The notes: generated by a model from the letters alone, not told the origin. 64,000 bases of DNA from Streptomyces sp. yr375 (GCF_900110755.1 NZ_FOFF01000032.1:1-64000), one strand, 5' to 3'; numbered from the stretch's first letter, positions 31,923-40,946 are shown. A program made the numbers and translations.

Positions 31923-32513
31923 GTGGCTGTGACCGTGCTGGACGACAAGACCGCGCTCGTGCTGATCGACCTCCAGACCAGCACGCTCGCCGCCGCCACC
32001 AGGCCGTACCCGACGGTGGACGTGGTGGCCCGCGCCGCCGAACTCGCCGACGCCTTCCGCGCCGCCGGCGCCCCTGTGGTGCTGGTGCGCATGGCCACCT
32101 CGCCCGACGGCGCCGACGCCGTGCCCGGCCGCAGCGAGGCCGTACGACTGGCCGGCGGCCGCGCCCGCCCCTACGACCTGGGCCCCGTCGTCGAACCCCT
32201 CGCCGGACACGACGGGGACGTCCTGGTGACGAAACGGAACTGGGGCGCTTTCCACGGCACCGACCTCGACGTCCAACTGCGCCGCCGGGGCGTCACCCAG
32301 ATCGTGCTCGGCGGCATCGCGACCAGTCTCGGCGTCGAGTCCACCGCCCGCGCCGCCCACGAGCACGGCTACCACCTCACGTTCGCGGTCGACGCGATGA
32401 CCGACATCGACGAGGACGCGCACCGGCACAGCGTGTCGTACCTGTTCCCGCTGATCGGCGAGCCGGGCACGACGAAGGAGATCCTGGCCCTGCTGGCCGC
32501 CGCCCGAGCCTGA
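31923..32513 (+). CDS. Isochorismatase-family hydrolase, cysteine-less
   Basis: A 196-residue isochorismatase-like alpha/beta protein. The catalytic aspartate (DLQTS, near 16) and lysine (TKRNWGAFHGTDL, near 103) are present, and the cis-peptide region GGIATSLGVESTAR is clear. The position that holds the nucleophilic cysteine in nicotinamidase or N-carbamoylsarcosine amidase-type members is glycine/leucine here, as in true isochorismatases. So an ether or vinyl-ether substrate, or loss of amidase activity, is more likely. The start is GTG 31923 or 31929. It is monocistronic; the downstream ECF locus is convergent. Confidence 0.88.
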   Translation: MAVTVLDDKTALVLIDLQTSTLAAATRPYPTVDVVARAAELADAFRAAGAPVVLVRMATSPDGADAVPGRSEAVRLAGGRARPYDLGPVVEPLAGHDGDVLVTKRNWGAFHGTDLDVQLRRRGVTQIVLGGIATSLGVESTARAAHEHGYHLTFAVDAMTDIDEDAHRHSVSYLFPLIGEPGTTKEILALLAAARA

Positions 32514-32600
32514 GCCCGGGAGGCCTGAGCCTGCGCCGCAGGGCCGGTCCACCACCTTCGCCGCCTTCGCCGACGTGTCTTTTTTTCGAGGTTCCGTCCG

Positions 32601-33884
32601 TCAGTCCTGGTCGGTCAGCCAGCGTGGGCTGAGGGCGATCGCCCGCAGTTGGCCGATGGTGAGGGCGGGTTGCGCGCGGGTCGCGGCCTCGTTCTGCTGC
32701 GCGGCGTTGAAGGCGCTGACGACGACGCGTGCCCCGTCCGCGCGCATGGAGTCGACGGTCCACGCCACGACCCCCGCCCCGCCCTTCTCGCCCGGCCCCT
32801 GCCGGACCGCGACCCGTGTCCCGTCGTCGAGGGTCTCGGAGCCGGCCCCGTACAACTGGTCGGCGACGTCGGACATGTCGGGCTGCACGTTGATCTCGAC
32901 CCGGCTCGCGCCCTTGCCGTCGTCGACGACGACGTAGCCCCACCCGGTCTCCTGGCTGCCGTGCGAGACGCGCTTCAGGTCGGCGGGCAGCAGCAGGGCC
33001 AGCTTGCGCAGGATGACCGTGCCGGACATCTCCGTGGGCCGGGCGGACGAGCCCGTCGTGGCCGTCGACTTCCTCGGCTCGGGGATGGCGTCGGCGATGC
33101 GCCGCCACTCCGGGGCCGCCGCCAGCGTCTTCAACTGGGCCGGGGTCAGGGGTGGTTCGGGGCGGCTGATTGGCTTCCCCTTCTCCGCCGCCGAGTTCCA
33201 CTCCATGACGCTCACATGCTGTCCGGCCCGGGTGACCAGGTCCGCGCCCCACGCCTTGGTGTCCGCACGGCGGTCGGGATACTCGTACCCCTGGTAGACG
33301 GTGATCGCGGACCCGTCGGGCAGCAGCTCGGTCCTGCAACTGTCGAGGCCCGACTGCTCGCCGTCCGCGCACGGCAGTACGGCGGTGGCCGGATCGACCT
33401 TCCCCGCGTCGGCCGGGATCCGGCCCAGGCCCACGGAGACGGCCGCCTCGCCCTTGCCGTCGTCGTACACGCCCAGCGCGAGCGGCGGCAGCTCGCCGTC
33501 GGTGCCGCGCGCCTCCGACGTGCTGAACTTCCCCTGGGGGAGCAGTTGTCGGAGCGTACGGATCATGTCGTCGCCGGTGAAGGAGGCGGCGACCGGCGTC
33601 GGTTCGGCGCTGCCGGGCACGGCGACGGAGGAGGGCCGCGGGCCGGGCGTACCGCCCCACGGCACCAGCAGCGCCCCGCCCACCCCCACGAGGGCGAGGC
33701 TCGCCGCACCCCCCATGACGGCGGCCCGGCGCCGCCGCAACCGCAGCCGCTGCCCCCACGCCTGACCGGCGGCGGCGAGCGCGCCCCCCGGACTGTCGAA
33801 GGTGCCGCCGACGTGATGCAGGGCGGCGGAGAGCCGTTCCTCGAAGGGATCGCTGTGCTGATCGGGTGACTGGTCGCCGGGCAT
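32601..33884 (-). CDS. Single-pass membrane protein paired with ECF sigma factor
   Basis: A 427-residue protein from ATG 33884. A cytosolic N-terminus (1-55) contains FEERLSAALHHVGGTF and an Arg-rich stretch, then one transmembrane segment (about 57-76, GGAASLALVGVGGALLVPWG). The large extracytoplasmic region appears to contain two related halves, each opening with a similar segment (MIRTLRQLLPQGKFS near 107; ILRKLALLLPADLKR near 295) and closing with a similar one (LTPAQLKTLAAAPEW and LTIGQLRAIALSPRW). It follows the sigma gene by 74 bp, as anti-sigma factors do, but no zinc HxxxCxxC anti-sigma motif is present. Role as an anti-sigma factor is inferred from position and topology. Confidence 0.75.
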   Translation of the reverse strand: MPGDQSPDQHSDPFEERLSAALHHVGGTFDSPGGALAAAGQAWGQRLRLRRRRAAVMGGAASLALVGVGGALLVPWGGTPGPRPSSVAVPGSAEPTPVAASFTGDDMIRTLRQLLPQGKFSTSEARGTDGELPPLALGVYDDGKGEAAVSVGLGRIPADAGKVDPATAVLPCADGEQSGLDSCRTELLPDGSAITVYQGYEYPDRRADTKAWGADLVTRAGQHVSVMEWNSAAEKGKPISRPEPPLTPAQLKTLAAAPEWRRIADAIPEPRKSTATTGSSARPTEMSGTVILRKLALLLPADLKRVSHGSQETGWGYVVVDDGKGASRVEINVQPDMSDVADQLYGAGSETLDDGTRVAVRQGPGEKGGAGVVAWTVDSMRADGARVVVSAFNAAQQNEAATRAQPALTIGQLRAIALSPRWLTDQD

Positions 33885-33958
33885 GGTGAACCACCGTTTC
33901 CGCGAGGTTGGATGAGTCGGTCGTGTGTGGGAGGTGGGAAGACAGGGGAGGCGGCGGC

Positions 33959-34468
33959 TCAGGGTCTGGCGTACTCGCTCATGTCCTCGCCGAGCAGTTC
34001 CCGCAACCGGCCGAGCGCCCGTACGCACCGCGTTCGTACGGCCGCCGAGCTGGCGTTCATCGCCTCGGCGGTCTCCTCGACCGAGCGGTCCTCCCAGTAC
34101 CGCAGGACCACGACGGCCCGGTCCTTGGCGGGCAGCCGGCCGAGGGCCTGCATCAGCGTCAGCCGCAGCGGGGTGTCGGTGCCGCGGCCGTCGGGCACGT
34201 CGGGGAACGAGTCCACGGCCTGCTCGCGGCTGCTGCGTCTGCGCTGGTGGGCGAGGAAGGTGCGGGTGAGGACGGTCTGCGCGTACCCGGCCGGGTTGTC
34301 GACCCGCGACACCCGCCCCCAGCGGACGTACAGCCTGCCGAGGGTCTCCTGCACCAGATCCTCGGCGAGGTGCGTGTCCCCGGCGGTGAGCAGACACGCC
34401 GACCGGTACAGATGCCGGGCGCGCGCCGCCGCGAACTCGGCGTACTCGTCCGCGCGGACCTGCCTCAT
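33959..34468 (-). CDS. SigE-family ECF RNA polymerase sigma factor
   Basis: A 169-residue group 4 sigma factor. Region 2 (about 5-75) contains YAEFAAARARHLYRSACLL, AEDLVQETL and a VDNPAGYAQTVLTR segment; region 4 (about 105-160) contains LPAKDRAVVVLRYWEDRSVEETAEAM and the SSAAVRTRCVRALGRL helix. This matches the actinobacterial SigE/SACE_1356-like ECF group. ATG 34468 has GGGGGAA upstream and removes an unlikely 21-codon extension. It is first in a two-gene unit with a membrane protein, and divergent from the Tad locus. Confidence 0.93.
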   Translation of the reverse strand: MRQVRADEYAEFAAARARHLYRSACLLTAGDTHLAEDLVQETLGRLYVRWGRVSRVDNPAGYAQTVLTRTFLAHQRRRSSREQAVDSFPDVPDGRGTDTPLRLTLMQALGRLPAKDRAVVVLRYWEDRSVEETAEAMNASSAAVRTRCVRALGRLRELLGEDMSEYARP

Positions 34469-34815
34469 GAGTGTTCCCCCGGTTTCGATTGCCCTGCTGC
34501 GTACGGTCCGTACTGTCCCTGCCGTCCTCACCTCATTGATGCGGTGAGTCGGGGAAATGTTTCAGGGTGGGATCAGGGTGGGACGGGAAGTGGGCGTCAA
34601 GAGGTCCGGTTGTGGAGGGCGGGTGGAGGGGGTGGGTGCGTAACCTGCCCCGGTTTGCCGTGACTTGCGTGATGAAGAGTTGCCTCGTCGTCACGGAAAG
34701 CTGTTCTCCGGCCACAGGGGCGTGGATACAGTGCTGACGTAGTCACGCAATGAAGTCACCCCGGCGCACCGGAGTAACGCCGGTGGGCCGGACCGCGGGA
34801 ATCGGGGAGCTGCGC
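34469..34815. promoter_or_regulatory. Divergent region between ECF gene and Tad locus
   Basis: This 347-bp non-coding stretch should contain the promoter for the 11-kb Tad unit. The clearest plus-strand candidate is TTCTCC, 17-base spacer, TACAGT, ending near 34732, about 84 bp before the GTG of the first gene. No palindrome stands out. On the minus strand the region includes the leader of the sigma factor. Confidence 0.35.
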
Positions 34816-35733
34816 GTGCCAACTGCCATTGCCGTGACCGGAGCGGATCTGGCGCTGCCGCCCCAGGACGAGCGGACCCTGCCCGCCGCCGTCCTCGCCG
34901 ACCTCGACCGGCAGCCGCTGGCGGAGGCCCTCGCCGCCGTCCAGAGCCTCGTCGAGCAGTACGGGCATGTGATCGTCGTGTACTCGCGGGCCGTGCCGGC
35001 CGCCGTGGAGCAGCGGCTGCACACCATCCGCTCGCTCCTGGAGAGCGACCGCATCGCGCTGTTCCGGCCCGAACTCCCGCCGCTCGCCGTCGCCGTCCTC
35101 GCCCGGCAGTTGCGGCAGCTCGCCTCCTGCGACCTCGGCCCCGGCGTGCTGGCCGCCGCGGGCCGGCTGCTCACCCACTATCTGCACGCGGGCGCGCTCC
35201 TCGGGTCCGTCGCCCGGCTCGACCGGGTTCCGGTCGTCGGGCTGAAGGCGCATGCCAGGTCGTGGGTTCCGGGTAGTCAGTTCGGTGTGCTGGCCCATCC
35301 GCAGGCGGACATGGTGAAGGCGGGTCCCGAAGTCGTGCTGCCAGGGCCCGAGTTCGGTACGTGGATGCTCGTCGCCCGGGGGCAGTTGCAGTCCGACTGG
35401 GTCACCGGCACCCTCGCCCCGGCCTGGAAGGCGCAGGGGCTGCGGGAGACGACGCTGCCCGCCGAGTCCGCCGAGTGGTGGGGCACCGGCCGGGTGATCG
35501 AGTTCTGCGGGTATCTGCCCGACCTGTCGGTCCTCTACCAACTGGTCACCTCCGTCCGGCAGAGCGTCTGCCATTGGTGCGGCATCGACGTCATCGGCGA
35601 CCGCTGCGTCTTCTGCTCCGCGACTCCGCCGTCCGCCGCCGAACTCACCGCGCAGCCAGCCCAGTTGGCTCGACAGGGCCGCCAGGGCCGCCCGGACCGA
35701 GGTGCTGCCCGCGCGCTCACCACGGGCGACTGA
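34816..35733 (+). CDS. Tad-locus protein with C-terminal zinc ribbon
   Basis: About 305 residues from GTG 34816 (GGGGAG upstream). The N-terminal two-thirds is an alpha/beta domain of unknown type; the C-terminal part holds CHWCG...RCVFCS, a two-CxxC zinc ribbon. I do not recognise a family; it is the first gene of the Tad unit and ends 49 bp before the CpaB-like gene. Position suggests a cytosolic accessory or regulator of pilus assembly. Confidence 0.7.
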   Translation: MPTAIAVTGADLALPPQDERTLPAAVLADLDRQPLAEALAAVQSLVEQYGHVIVVYSRAVPAAVEQRLHTIRSLLESDRIALFRPELPPLAVAVLARQLRQLASCDLGPGVLAAAGRLLTHYLHAGALLGSVARLDRVPVVGLKAHARSWVPGSQFGVLAHPQADMVKAGPEVVLPGPEFGTWMLVARGQLQSDWVTGTLAPAWKAQGLRETTLPAESAEWWGTGRVIEFCGYLPDLSVLYQLVTSVRQSVCHWCGIDVIGDRCVFCSATPPSAAELTAQPAQLARQGRQGRPDRGAARALTTGD

Positions 35734-35782
35734 ACCAGCGTCACCGACCCGACCCCCGACCCCCGACGAGGTTGTACGGCTC

Positions 35783-36490
35783 ATGAACTCCCGTCAGCGC
35801 CGCGGCGTGATCCTCCTGCTCCTGTCGGTGTTGTGCGCCCTCGGCGCCTTCGCCGGCGTCCTCTCCGTCATCGACGACGTGAAGTCCAAGGTCGGCCCCG
35901 AGGTCACCGCGTACGAGCTGCGCTCCGACGTGGCGCCCTACACCACCCTGAACGCGGGCCAGTTCAAGAAGATCGAGATGCCGCAGCGCTGGCTGTCCCA
36001 GAACGCCGTCACCGATCTCGCCGCCCTCCGCGGCAAGATCGCCGTGACGACCCTCAAGAAGGGCTCCCTGCTGCAGAGCGACATGATCGTCGACCAGCCC
36101 GCCCTGCGGCCGGGGCAGCAGGAGGTCGCCATCATGATCGACGCGGCCACCGGCGTGGCCGGCAAGATCACCCCGGGCTCGTCCGTCAACGTGTACGCCA
36201 CCTTCGAGGGCGCCCGGGAGAGCGACCCCGACCAGTCGAAGATCATCGTCACCAACGCCCGGGTCCTCGACGTCGGCGAACTGACCCCGCTCGAACCCGA
36301 TTCGAGCAACCGGACCCGGTCCGCGACCGAGGCCGTCCCCATCACCTTCGCGCTGTCCACCCTCGACGCCCAGCGCATCACCTACGCCGAGTCGTTCGCC
36401 AAGCGCGTCCGCCTCGCCCTCGTCGCACCCGGCGGCGCCACCACGGTCCCCGACCAGGACCGTACGTACGAACTCACCACGGACAAGTGA
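35783..36490 (+). CDS. SAF-domain pilus assembly protein, CpaB/RcpC-like
   Basis: A 235-residue membrane-anchored protein. One transmembrane helix (about 9-29) leads to an extracytoplasmic SAF domain (about 38-105, with DVAPYTTLNAGQFKKIEMP and AVTTLKKGSLLQSDMI) and a second RcpC-like domain (about 110-225). CpaB/RcpC proteins belong to the Flp/Tad secretion channel in diderms; in a monoderm it probably works at the membrane or cell-wall face. The short Tad gene order supports the call. Confidence 0.82.
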   Translation: MNSRQRRGVILLLLSVLCALGAFAGVLSVIDDVKSKVGPEVTAYELRSDVAPYTTLNAGQFKKIEMPQRWLSQNAVTDLAALRGKIAVTTLKKGSLLQSDMIVDQPALRPGQQEVAIMIDAATGVAGKITPGSSVNVYATFEGARESDPDQSKIIVTNARVLDVGELTPLEPDSSNRTRSATEAVPITFALSTLDAQRITYAESFAKRVRLALVAPGGATTVPDQDRTYELTTDK

Positions 36491-36503
36491 GAGGCCGCCG
36501 CTC

Positions 36504-37796
36504 ATGCCCACGAGGATCCTCCCGGCCGTCGGCGACGCGGACGCGGTCCGTTCCCTCACCACCCTGCTCAGCCAGCTCCCGGACGCCGAACCGCTCGCCC
36601 CGGTCACCGACTCCACCCAACTCGTCGACACCCTCGCGCGGCTGGCCGCCGAGTCGGTCGACGAACTGCCCGAGGTCGTCGTCGTCCACGAACGCATCGG
36701 CCCCGTACCGGCGTTGGAGCTGGTCCGCGAGGTCGCCCTGCGCTTCCCGGCGGTCGGCGTCATCCTCGTCACCACCGACATCGGCCCCGGCCTCTTCGCC
36801 GCCGCCATGGACTCCGGCGCCCGCGGCCTGGTCACCCTGCCGCTGGGCTACGAGGATCTCGCCGGCCGCGTCCAGGCCGTCGCCCAGTGGTCGGTCGGCG
36901 TACGACGCCATCTCGGCCACGGCGCCGACGTGTTCACCGGCGTCGGCGGCACCGTCGTCACCGTCAGCGGCGCGAAGGGGGGCGTGGGCGCGACTCTCAC
37001 GGCCGTCCAACTCGCCCTCGCCGCCCAGGCGTCGGGCCGCCCCACCGCGCTCGTCGACCTCGACCTCCAGGCCGGCGACATCGCCTCCTACCTGGACGTC
37101 CAGTTCCGCCGCTCGGTCGTCGACCTCGCCGCCATCGCCGACATCTCGCCCCGCATCCTCGCCGAGGCCGTCTTCCGCCACGACACCGGCGTGGCCCTGC
37201 TGCTCGCCCCCGGCGAGGGCGAACGCGGCGAGGAGGTCACCGACCGCGCCGCCCGCCAGATCCTCAGCGCCCTGCGCGCCCGCTACGAGGTGGTCGTCGT
37301 CGACTGCGGCGCGCAGCTCAGCGGGGCCGGTGCGGCGGCGGTGGAGATGGCCGACCGTGCCCTGCTGGTCACCACCCCCGACGTCGTCGCCGTCCGCGGC
37401 GCGAAACGCACCGTCCGCATGTGGGACCGGCTGCAGATCCGCAAGGCCGAGGAGACGACCGTCGTCGTCAACCGGCACAGCCGCGCCACCGAGATCCAGC
37501 CCCCGCTGATCCAGAAGATCACCGGCACGGCCATCGCCGCGACCACGGTCCCCGCCAACTTCAAGGAACTCCAGGCCGCCGTGGACGCCGGCCGCGTCCA
37601 CGCCCTCGACGGCAAGGGCACCGTCCGCCAGGCCCTGTGGGCGCTCGCCGCCGAACTGGGGCTGGTCAAGGCACCTGAGGGCGCGGCGGCGCGCCGGGGC
37701 GGGGGCCGGGCCCGGAGCGGCGGACGCGCCCGGGGCAGGGACGAGGCCCAGGCGGGGGACCGGTCCACGGTCGGGTTCCGGCGGCGGCGGGAGTGA
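36504..37796 (+). CDS. tadZ: TadZ/CpaE-like ParA-type ATPase
   Basis: A 430-residue protein with an atypical receiver-like N-terminal domain (about 1-140) and a ParA/MinD-type ATPase domain (about 150-390). The deviant Walker A is AKGGVGATL, keeping the signature lysine but replacing the P-loop lysine by alanine, as is common in TadZ/CpaE. Walker A' LVDLDLQAGD follows. The C-terminus is Arg/Gly-rich. TadZ places the pilus machine at a pole or site. Its stop overlaps the GTG of the next gene. ATP hydrolysis is probably weak or lost. Confidence 0.9.
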   Translation: MPTRILPAVGDADAVRSLTTLLSQLPDAEPLAPVTDSTQLVDTLARLAAESVDELPEVVVVHERIGPVPALELVREVALRFPAVGVILVTTDIGPGLFAAAMDSGARGLVTLPLGYEDLAGRVQAVAQWSVGVRRHLGHGADVFTGVGGTVVTVSGAKGGVGATLTAVQLALAAQASGRPTALVDLDLQAGDIASYLDVQFRRSVVDLAAIADISPRILAEAVFRHDTGVALLLAPGEGERGEEVTDRAARQILSALRARYEVVVVDCGAQLSGAGAAAVEMADRALLVTTPDVVAVRGAKRTVRMWDRLQIRKAEETTVVVNRHSRATEIQPPLIQKITGTAIAATTVPANFKELQAAVDAGRVHALDGKGTVRQALWALAAELGLVKAPEGAAARRGGGRARSGGRARGRDEAQAGDRSTVGFRRRRE

Positions 37797-37850
37797 GGGC
37801 CGTGAGACGTGTGAGGCACGTGAGACGTCTGAGGCACGTGAGGTGCGTGA
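37793..37850. repeat. Nonanucleotide repeat at TadE-like start
   Basis: Six degenerate 9-bp units of the GTGAGRCRY type, each containing a possible GTG start, cover the beginning of the TadE-like gene. Repeat-number change would preserve the frame and alter the basic leader. Confidence 0.75.
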
Positions 37851-38242
37851 GGAGCTCAAAGGGGGGTCGGTTCACGACGGACCGGGGCCAGGTCACCATC
37901 GAACTCCTCGGTATGACACCGCTGATCATCGTGACCCTGGTGGTGGTGTGGCAGTTCGTTCTCGTGGGGTACACGTTCACGCTCGCGGGGAATGCTGCCG
38001 ACGAGGCGGTGCGGGCGGGGACGGCGGTGCCCGCGGGGGAGCGGCCCGGGGTCTGCCAACAGGCGGGCCTGGACAAGCTGGGGGACGCGTGGAAGGGGAA
38101 CGCCGAGGTGGACTGCGGCGGCAGCGGCTATGTGACGGCCGACGTCACCCTGCACGTCCCCGTCCTCTTCCCGGGCCTCATCGACTTCCCGTTCCCGGTG
38201 CACGGCCACGCGGGCGCAGTCGAGGAAGAGGACGGCGACTGA
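37793..38242 (+). CDS. TadE-like pseudopilin 1 with repeat-encoded N-terminus
   Basis: About 149 residues. A basic leader (1-32) is partly built of VRx tripeptides encoded by 9-bp repeats, followed by GQVTIELLGMTPLIIVTLVVVWQFVLVGYT, a TadE-type transmembrane segment with the type IV prepilin glutamate. The rest is extracytoplasmic with two cysteines. The start may be GTG 37793, overlapping the TadZ stop, or another of the in-frame GTGs in the repeat. TadE-like minor pilins are processed by a prepilin peptidase and join the pilus base or tip. Confidence 0.8.
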   Translation: MRAVRRVRHVRRLRHVRCVRSSKGGRFTTDRGQVTIELLGMTPLIIVTLVVVWQFVLVGYTFTLAGNAADEAVRAGTAVPAGERPGVCQQAGLDKLGDAWKGNAEVDCGGSGYVTADVTLHVPVLFPGLIDFPFPVHGHAGAVEEEDGD

Positions 38243-38243
38243 G

Positions 38244-38600
38244 ATGGCGCACCGACGTCCTCGAAGGCGCGACCAGGGTCAAGTCGCCCTGGAGTACCTG
38301 GGGTTCGTGCCGCTTCTGCTGCTGGTCGCGCTGGCCGCCGTACAGCTCGGCCTGATCGCCTACGCCGCCCAGCAGGCGGGGACGGCGGCCCGGACGGGGG
38401 CGCGCAGCGCGGCGCTCCGCGAGGACTACCAGGGGGACTGCCAACGGGCGGCGAGCAGTTGGCTGAACGCGAGTTGCGAGCCCGCGTACGTCGGCGACGA
38501 CGTCCGGGTCACCTCCACCGTCACCATCCCGTCCGTCATCCCCGGCATCGGCGACTTCGGCCAGGCCCACAAGACGGCCACCATGCCACTCGACCACTGA
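38244..38600 (+). CDS. TadE-like pseudopilin 2
   Basis: A 118-residue protein beginning one base after the previous stop. A basic leader (RRPRRRDQ) precedes GQVALEYLGFVPLLLLVALAAVQLGLIAYA, a TadE-type hydrophobic segment with glutamate at the +5-like position of type IV prepilins. Two cysteines lie in the short exported part (DCQRAASSWLNASCEP), close enough for a disulfide. Paired with pseudopilin 1 it looks like a minor-pilin heterodimer. Confidence 0.85.
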   Translation: MAHRRPRRRDQGQVALEYLGFVPLLLLVALAAVQLGLIAYAAQQAGTAARTGARSAALREDYQGDCQRAASSWLNASCEPAYVGDDVRVTSTVTIPSVIPGIGDFGQAHKTATMPLDH

Positions 38601-38631
38601 AGCCCATGAAGTCCATGAGGAGGCACCGGAG

Positions 38632-39969
38632 ATGAGTCTGCGGGCCCGCATCACCTCCCCCGAGGAGAACGGCGGCCGGGGCGAGGACGGCCACCTGGTC
38701 TGCTCCTACCGGACCAAACTGCTGGAGGAGATCGACCTCGCCGAGATGAGTTCGCTGGCGGCGGCCGAGCGCCGGGCCCGGCTGGAACGGGTGCTGGGGC
38801 ACATCATCAGCCGCGAGGGCCCGGTGCTGTCGACGACGGAGCGCTCGCAGTTGATCCGCCGGGTCGTCGACGAGGCGCTGGGCCTCGGCATCCTGGAACC
38901 GCTGCTGGAGGACGCGTCGATCACCGAGATCATGGTGAACGGCCCCGACACGATCTTCGTCGAGCGAGGCGGCCGGGTCGAACAACTCCCGCTCCGCTTC
39001 GCGTCGAACGACCAGTTGATGCAGACGATCGAACGCATCGTCTCGACGGTCAACCGCCGCGTCGACGAGACGAACCCGATGGTCGACGCCAGGCTCCCCT
39101 CGGGCGAGCGGGTCAACGTGATCATCCCGCCGCTGTCGCTCACCGGCCCCATCCTCACCATCCGCCGCTTCCCACGCTCCTTCACCCTGCACGAGCTGAT
39201 GGGCTTCGGCTCGCTGGACGAGCAGATGCTGTACCTGCTGGCGGGCCTGGTGCAGGCGAAGTTCAACGTGATCGTCTCGGGCGCGACCGGCACCGGCAAG
39301 ACGACGCTCCTCAACGCCCTCTCCGGTCTGATCCCGGACGGTGAACGCATCATCACCATCGAGGACTCGGCGGAACTCCAGCTCCAGCAGTCCCACGTGA
39401 TCCGCCTGGAGTCGCGGCCCCCGAACGTGGAGGGCAACGGCCGCATCACCATCCGGGACCTGGTCCGCAACTCCCTGCGGATGCGCCCGGACCGGATCGT
39501 GGTCGGCGAGGTCCGCGGCGGCGAGTCGCTCGACATGCTCCAGGCCATGTCGACCGGCCACGACGGCTCCCTCGCCACGGTCCACGCCAACAGCGCCGAG
39601 GACGCCCTGATGCGGTTGCAGACCCTCGCCTCCATGTCGGACGTCGAGATCCCGTTCGTCGCCCTGCACGACCAGATCAACAGCGCCGTGGACGTCGTCG
39701 TCCAGCTCACCCGGTTCGCCGACGGCGCGCGCCGCATCACCGAGATCGCCCTGCTCGACAGCCACGGCGGCGAGCCGTACCGGCTGGCGACGATCGCCCG
39801 CTTCAACGCCCGCCCGATGACCGCCGACGGCCGCATCCACGGCGCTTTCGAGTACTTCCCGCTGCCGCGCCGCACCGCCGACCGGCTCTACATGGCGAGC
39901 CAGCCGATACCGCAGGCGTTCGGGGTGGCGCGCGACGCCCTCGAACTGACGACAAGGGAAGCCCGATAG
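38632..39969 (+). CDS. tadA: Tad/Flp pilus secretion ATPase (CpaF/TadA)
   Basis: A 445-residue type II/IV secretion ATPase. An N-terminal helical region (about 1-80) is followed by the ITEIMVNGPDTIFVERGGR domain, then the RecA-like core: Walker A SGATGTGKTT near 220, the Asp box EDSAELQLQ near 243, Walker B PDRIVVGEVRGGE near 285 and the His box TGHDGSLATVHAN near 310. All catalytic motifs are intact. It powers pilin polymerisation from the cytosolic face of TadB/TadC. Confidence 0.97.
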   Translation: MSLRARITSPEENGGRGEDGHLVCSYRTKLLEEIDLAEMSSLAAAERRARLERVLGHIISREGPVLSTTERSQLIRRVVDEALGLGILEPLLEDASITEIMVNGPDTIFVERGGRVEQLPLRFASNDQLMQTIERIVSTVNRRVDETNPMVDARLPSGERVNVIIPPLSLTGPILTIRRFPRSFTLHELMGFGSLDEQMLYLLAGLVQAKFNVIVSGATGTGKTTLLNALSGLIPDGERIITIEDSAELQLQQSHVIRLESRPPNVEGNGRITIRDLVRNSLRMRPDRIVVGEVRGGESLDMLQAMSTGHDGSLATVHANSAEDALMRLQTLASMSDVEIPFVALHDQINSAVDVVVQLTRFADGARRITEIALLDSHGGEPYRLATIARFNARPMTADGRIHGAFEYFPLPRRTADRLYMASQPIPQAFGVARDALELTTREAR

Positions 39970-39974
39970 CAGTC

Positions 39975-40946
39975 ATGGACATAGCAGTCATGGACATGGA
40001 TATGGACCTCGACGAGCTCATCACCCTCACCACCGGCGTGGCCCTGCTGACCTGCACGCTGGCCGTCGCCGGACTGCACAGCTACGCCAAGGGCCGGGCC
40101 CAGCGCGCGGAGCTGGTGGAACGCCTCTCCTACACCGGCCAGCTCCCGGGCGCCGGACGCCGACGCCGCTTCCGCGCCCTGGACCGCCGACTGCGCCGGA
40201 CGACGACCGGCCGCAAGCTGGAACTGAAACTGGCGGCGACCGGACTGGACGTGACGCCGGGCGAGTTCCTCGTCGCCATGCTGGCGACGGTGGCCGGGCT
40301 GTGGCTGATCGGCGAGGCCACCCTGGCCCCCTTCTTCGGCCCGATCGCCGGGCTGCTGGGCGTCTGGGCGGCCCTTCAGTTCCTCAACTGGCAACGCCAG
40401 AAACGTATCGAGAGGTTCATCAACCAACTCCCCGAACTGGCCCGCATCCTGGCCAACGCCACCCACGCGGGCCTCGCGCTGCGCACCGCGGTCGGCATGG
40501 CGGCTGAGGAGCTGGAAGCTCCAGCGGGCGAGGAACTGGCCAAGGTCGCCAACCAGTTGGCGGTCGGCCACTCCATGGACGACGCCCTGGGCGAACTCGC
40601 CGACCGCCTACCGTCCCGCGAACTCGTCGTCCTCGTCACCACGTTGGTGCTGTCGAACCGGGCGGGCGGCCAAGTCGTAGGGGCATTGCGGAACTTGACG
40701 GAGACGCTGGAGGAACGCAAGGAGACCCGACGGGAGGTGCGGACACAGTTGTCCCAGGTGAACATGACCTCGTACGCCGTACCGGCGCTGGGGGTCGGGG
40801 CGTTGTTCCTCATGGACAGCGTCGAGGGCGGCACGCTGGAGCGCATGACGGGCTCGACCGTCGGCCAGGCCTGCGTGATCATCGCGTTCGGCCTGTACGC
40901 GGTCGGCTTCGTCCTCATCCGCCGCATGTCCCGAATCGACGTCTGA
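39975..40946 (+). CDS. tadB: TadB-like inner-membrane platform protein
   Basis: A 323-residue type II secretion F-domain protein. Hydrophobic segments lie at about 14-36, 95-115 and two near the C-terminus; the central cytosolic part has the F-domain pattern ELARILANATHAGLALRTAV and a second helical repeat (GNLTETLEERKETRREV-like). TadB and TadC form the platform that receives TadA. The start is uncertain because a 15-bp repeat (ATAGCAGTCATGGAC twice) places several ATGs in frame at 39975-40002. Confidence 0.9.
   Translation: MDIAVMDMDMDLDELITLTTGVALLTCTLAVAGLHSYAKGRAQRAELVERLSYTGQLPGAGRRRRFRALDRRLRRTTTGRKLELKLAATGLDVTPGEFLVAMLATVAGLWLIGEATLAPFFGPIAGLLGVWAALQFLNWQRQKRIERFINQLPELARILANATHAGLALRTAVGMAAEELEAPAGEELAKVANQLAVGHSMDDALGELADRLPSRELVVLVTTLVLSNRAGGQVVGALRNLTETLEERKETRREVRTQLSQVNMTSYAVPALGVGALFLMDSVEGGTLERMTGSTVGQACVIIAFGLYAVGFVLIRRMSRIDV

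Noticed and set aside
36504..37796. Plasmid-type ParA partition gene
   Set aside because: No ParB or parS nearby; receiver-like N-terminus, degenerate P-loop and neighbours identify a TadZ/CpaE protein.
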